The notes under the pieces: model-generated
What the model was told of the DNA's origin: nothing
The model's database searches: none
What the model saw: only the letters and a program-made list of their open reading frames with translations
Program-made: the position numbers and the translations under genes
Assembly (NCBI GenBank): GCA_003194525.1
Contig: NBIV01000001.1
Span: 248,001 to 312,000, forward strand
DNA: 64,000 nt
Reading direction: 5' to 3'
From: Gracilariopsis chorda
Taxonomy: Eukaryota > Rhodophyta > Florideophyceae > Gracilariales > Gracilariaceae
In this document: positions 62,895 through 64,000 of the stretch, in pieces
Layout of the letters: each line of letters begins with the position of its first letter
Numbering within the stretch: the stretch's first letter is position 1

Positions 62895-64000
62895 ATGCGT
62901 GGGTTAATTCTTGCGTTGCTTACAATCCCGTTGGTCGTGGCCACCCCATACATTGTTGAGAAGCGTCATGCTGTGCATGAAGATACGCCTGCCTCAACAT
63001 CCCCACTACCAAGAGAAGCTGATATCGAGAACTCCACCTTCGTACTGGTAACCAAAACAGAAGGATGTATAAATCGCATTTCACATGGCATTGTGAGATA
63101 TCCCCCTTTCGAACCTGGGGTGGCATTAGCACTTAACCTTTCCCCCCCGGAGGCATTAATTCCATTCGATAACATTAGCGTATCTGGTCAGACTTGTTCA
63201 CATGAAGACTTACACGAAGTGCTTGCCCTTTACGACCCGTCAAAGATTGCTCTCACTGATGTCGGTGTAAATGCAGATGATATTCCGCACATCTATGTTG
63301 CTGGAGTTGACGCTGGAAGTCGAACTTGTGGGAAGAGCCGGCTTGAGCCGAGAGTCTACCTCTTTACCTCAAATCTACAACACCTCTTCAGAGCTAATCA
63401 ACGTCTTGGAGGAGTTGAACTAGACATATCTGAGCGAAGCGTTGAAGATGATCCTAAAGCTGCGTACATGCTTTCAGTTCCGCGAAGCAAATCTCAAAAC
63501 GCCTGTCTGTACCGCCGTCGCCCACTGCACATCCCAGAATCCGCAAAGGAACCAGCAATCAGGGACGATCCGCGACCTTCTCCAGAGGAAGATGACGAAT
63601 CTACTGCCGAAACTGAGGAACCAAATAGCGGTAGCGAAACTCTCTCCGGTCCCGAGCGGCCAAATACGTTTAGTGTGGCTAACGACGAAGCCCAAAAACT
63701 CGAGGAACAAGAGGCGCTGAAATCGGAAGACAAGTGCTTCCCAGGTTCTGCCATGGTACAACTGGAGAACGGGCACCGCATACCCATGTCAGATGTAAGA
63801 ATCGGCCACCGTGTTCTTGTCGCTCCTGAAACATTCTCCACAGTCTTCATGTTCACGCACAGGGTGGATAACGTTCTAAGCGAGTTCATTCAGATTCGCA
63901 CGGAGACCGGCGAAATACTCTCCCTAACTGCATCACATTACATCTATCTCGACTCGTCGCTTGTCCCCGCTAAATACGCCACGACGGGACAACAAGTCCA
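62895..64000 (+). CDS. Secreted protein with Hedgehog-type Hint (Hog) domain, partial at window edge
   Basis: The frame is open from ATG 62895 to the right edge, 368 codons. It begins with a signal peptide (MRGLILALLTIPLVVATP). About 190 residues of unrecognised extracellular sequence with several Cys follow (TEGCINRISHGIVRYPPFEP, SGQTCSHEDL, RTCGKSR). A Ser/Glu/Pro-rich acidic linker leads to CFPGSAMVQLENGHRIPMSD then VRIGHRVL, the start of a Hint domain with its splice-junction Cys after an acidic residue and Lys. LSLTASHYIYL supplies the T-x-x-H of the catalytic core. C-F-x-x-x-x-V-x-L-x-x-G and ASH-IYL are Hedgehog/Hog-type rather than intein-type. Autocleavage is expected from the family; whether cholesterol or another nucleophile is used cannot be told. 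The C-terminus is off the window. Confidence 0.85.
   Translation, partial: MRGLILALLTIPLVVATPYIVEKRHAVHEDTPASTSPLPREADIENSTFVLVTKTEGCINRISHGIVRYPPFEPGVALALNLSPPEALIPFDNISVSGQTCSHEDLHEVLALYDPSKIALTDVGVNADDIPHIYVAGVDAGSRTCGKSRLEPRVYLFTSNLQHLFRANQRLGGVELDISERSVEDDPKAAYMLSVPRSKSQNACLYRRRPLHIPESAKEPAIRDDPRPSPEEDDESTAETEEPNSGSETLSGPERPNTFSVANDEAQKLEEQEALKSEDKCFPGSAMVQLENGHRIPMSDVRIGHRVLVAPETFSTVFMFTHRVDNVLSEFIQIRTETGEILSLTASHYIYLDSSLVPAKYATTGQQV

Overview
This 64 kb window is nuclear DNA of a photosynthetic eukaryote, most likely a red alga. A glutamate-1-semialdehyde aminotransferase with a short transit-like leader (the plastid C5 route to tetrapyrroles) sits among typical eukaryotic housekeeping genes: ISWI, NOC2, SDS22, PRP31, MED4, SCC2, ribosomal protein eL30 and complex I NDUFB3. 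Most genes have no intron. Where introns exist they are single or double, short (55-142 bp) and GT-AG. Intergenic DNA mixes GC-rich promoter-like stretches with AT-rich stretches that carry transposon debris. The assignment to red algae is inference; the sequence itself shows only a compact, intron-poor phototroph.

Layout: 1-1408 asparagine synthetase (cut by the left edge); 2300-6598 two divergently transcribed channel-like proteins with DEG/ENaC topology; 7603-9006 GSA aminotransferase; 9209-10441 a membrane-anchored family-2 glycosyltransferase. From 11060 to 18097 lies a 7.0 kb PIF/Harbinger DNA transposon with 25 bp terminal inverted repeats and a TAA target duplication. It carries a transposase gene and a Myb/SANT-like gene, both interrupted by in-frame stops. 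Between them is a roughly 3.7 kb block of host-derived cargo: a YME1/FtsH-type protease fragment, a divergent half of a membrane pyrophosphatase lacking its catalytic acids, and a decayed third fragment. The element sits in the divergent promoter between the glycosyltransferase and ISWI.

18505-34268 is a dense housekeeping stretch: ISWI, a TruC/RluA-like pseudouridine synthase, a ChaC-like gamma-glutamylcyclotransferase, a BTB-BACK protein, NDUFB3, eL30, NOC2 and SDS22. 34.3-37.3 kb is a repeat graveyard with three LINE 3'-end remnants and an inverted pair of an unidentified repeat. 37272-57169 holds a 2-oxoglutarate oxygenase-like gene, PRP31, MED4, a Ser-rich protein, a GATA-type factor with only the second half of its zinc finger visible, a small membrane protein, a SERF protein and the large cohesin loader SCC2. 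57.2-59.9 kb is gene-poor. An FAD-dependent oxidoreductase (59903-61346) and a secreted protein with a Hedgehog-type Hint domain (62895 to the right edge) close the window.

The most unusual items are the cargo-carrying Harbinger element with its pyrophosphatase-derived open frame, the DEG/ENaC-like pair and the Hedgehog-type Hint protein. The last two families are usually associated with animals.
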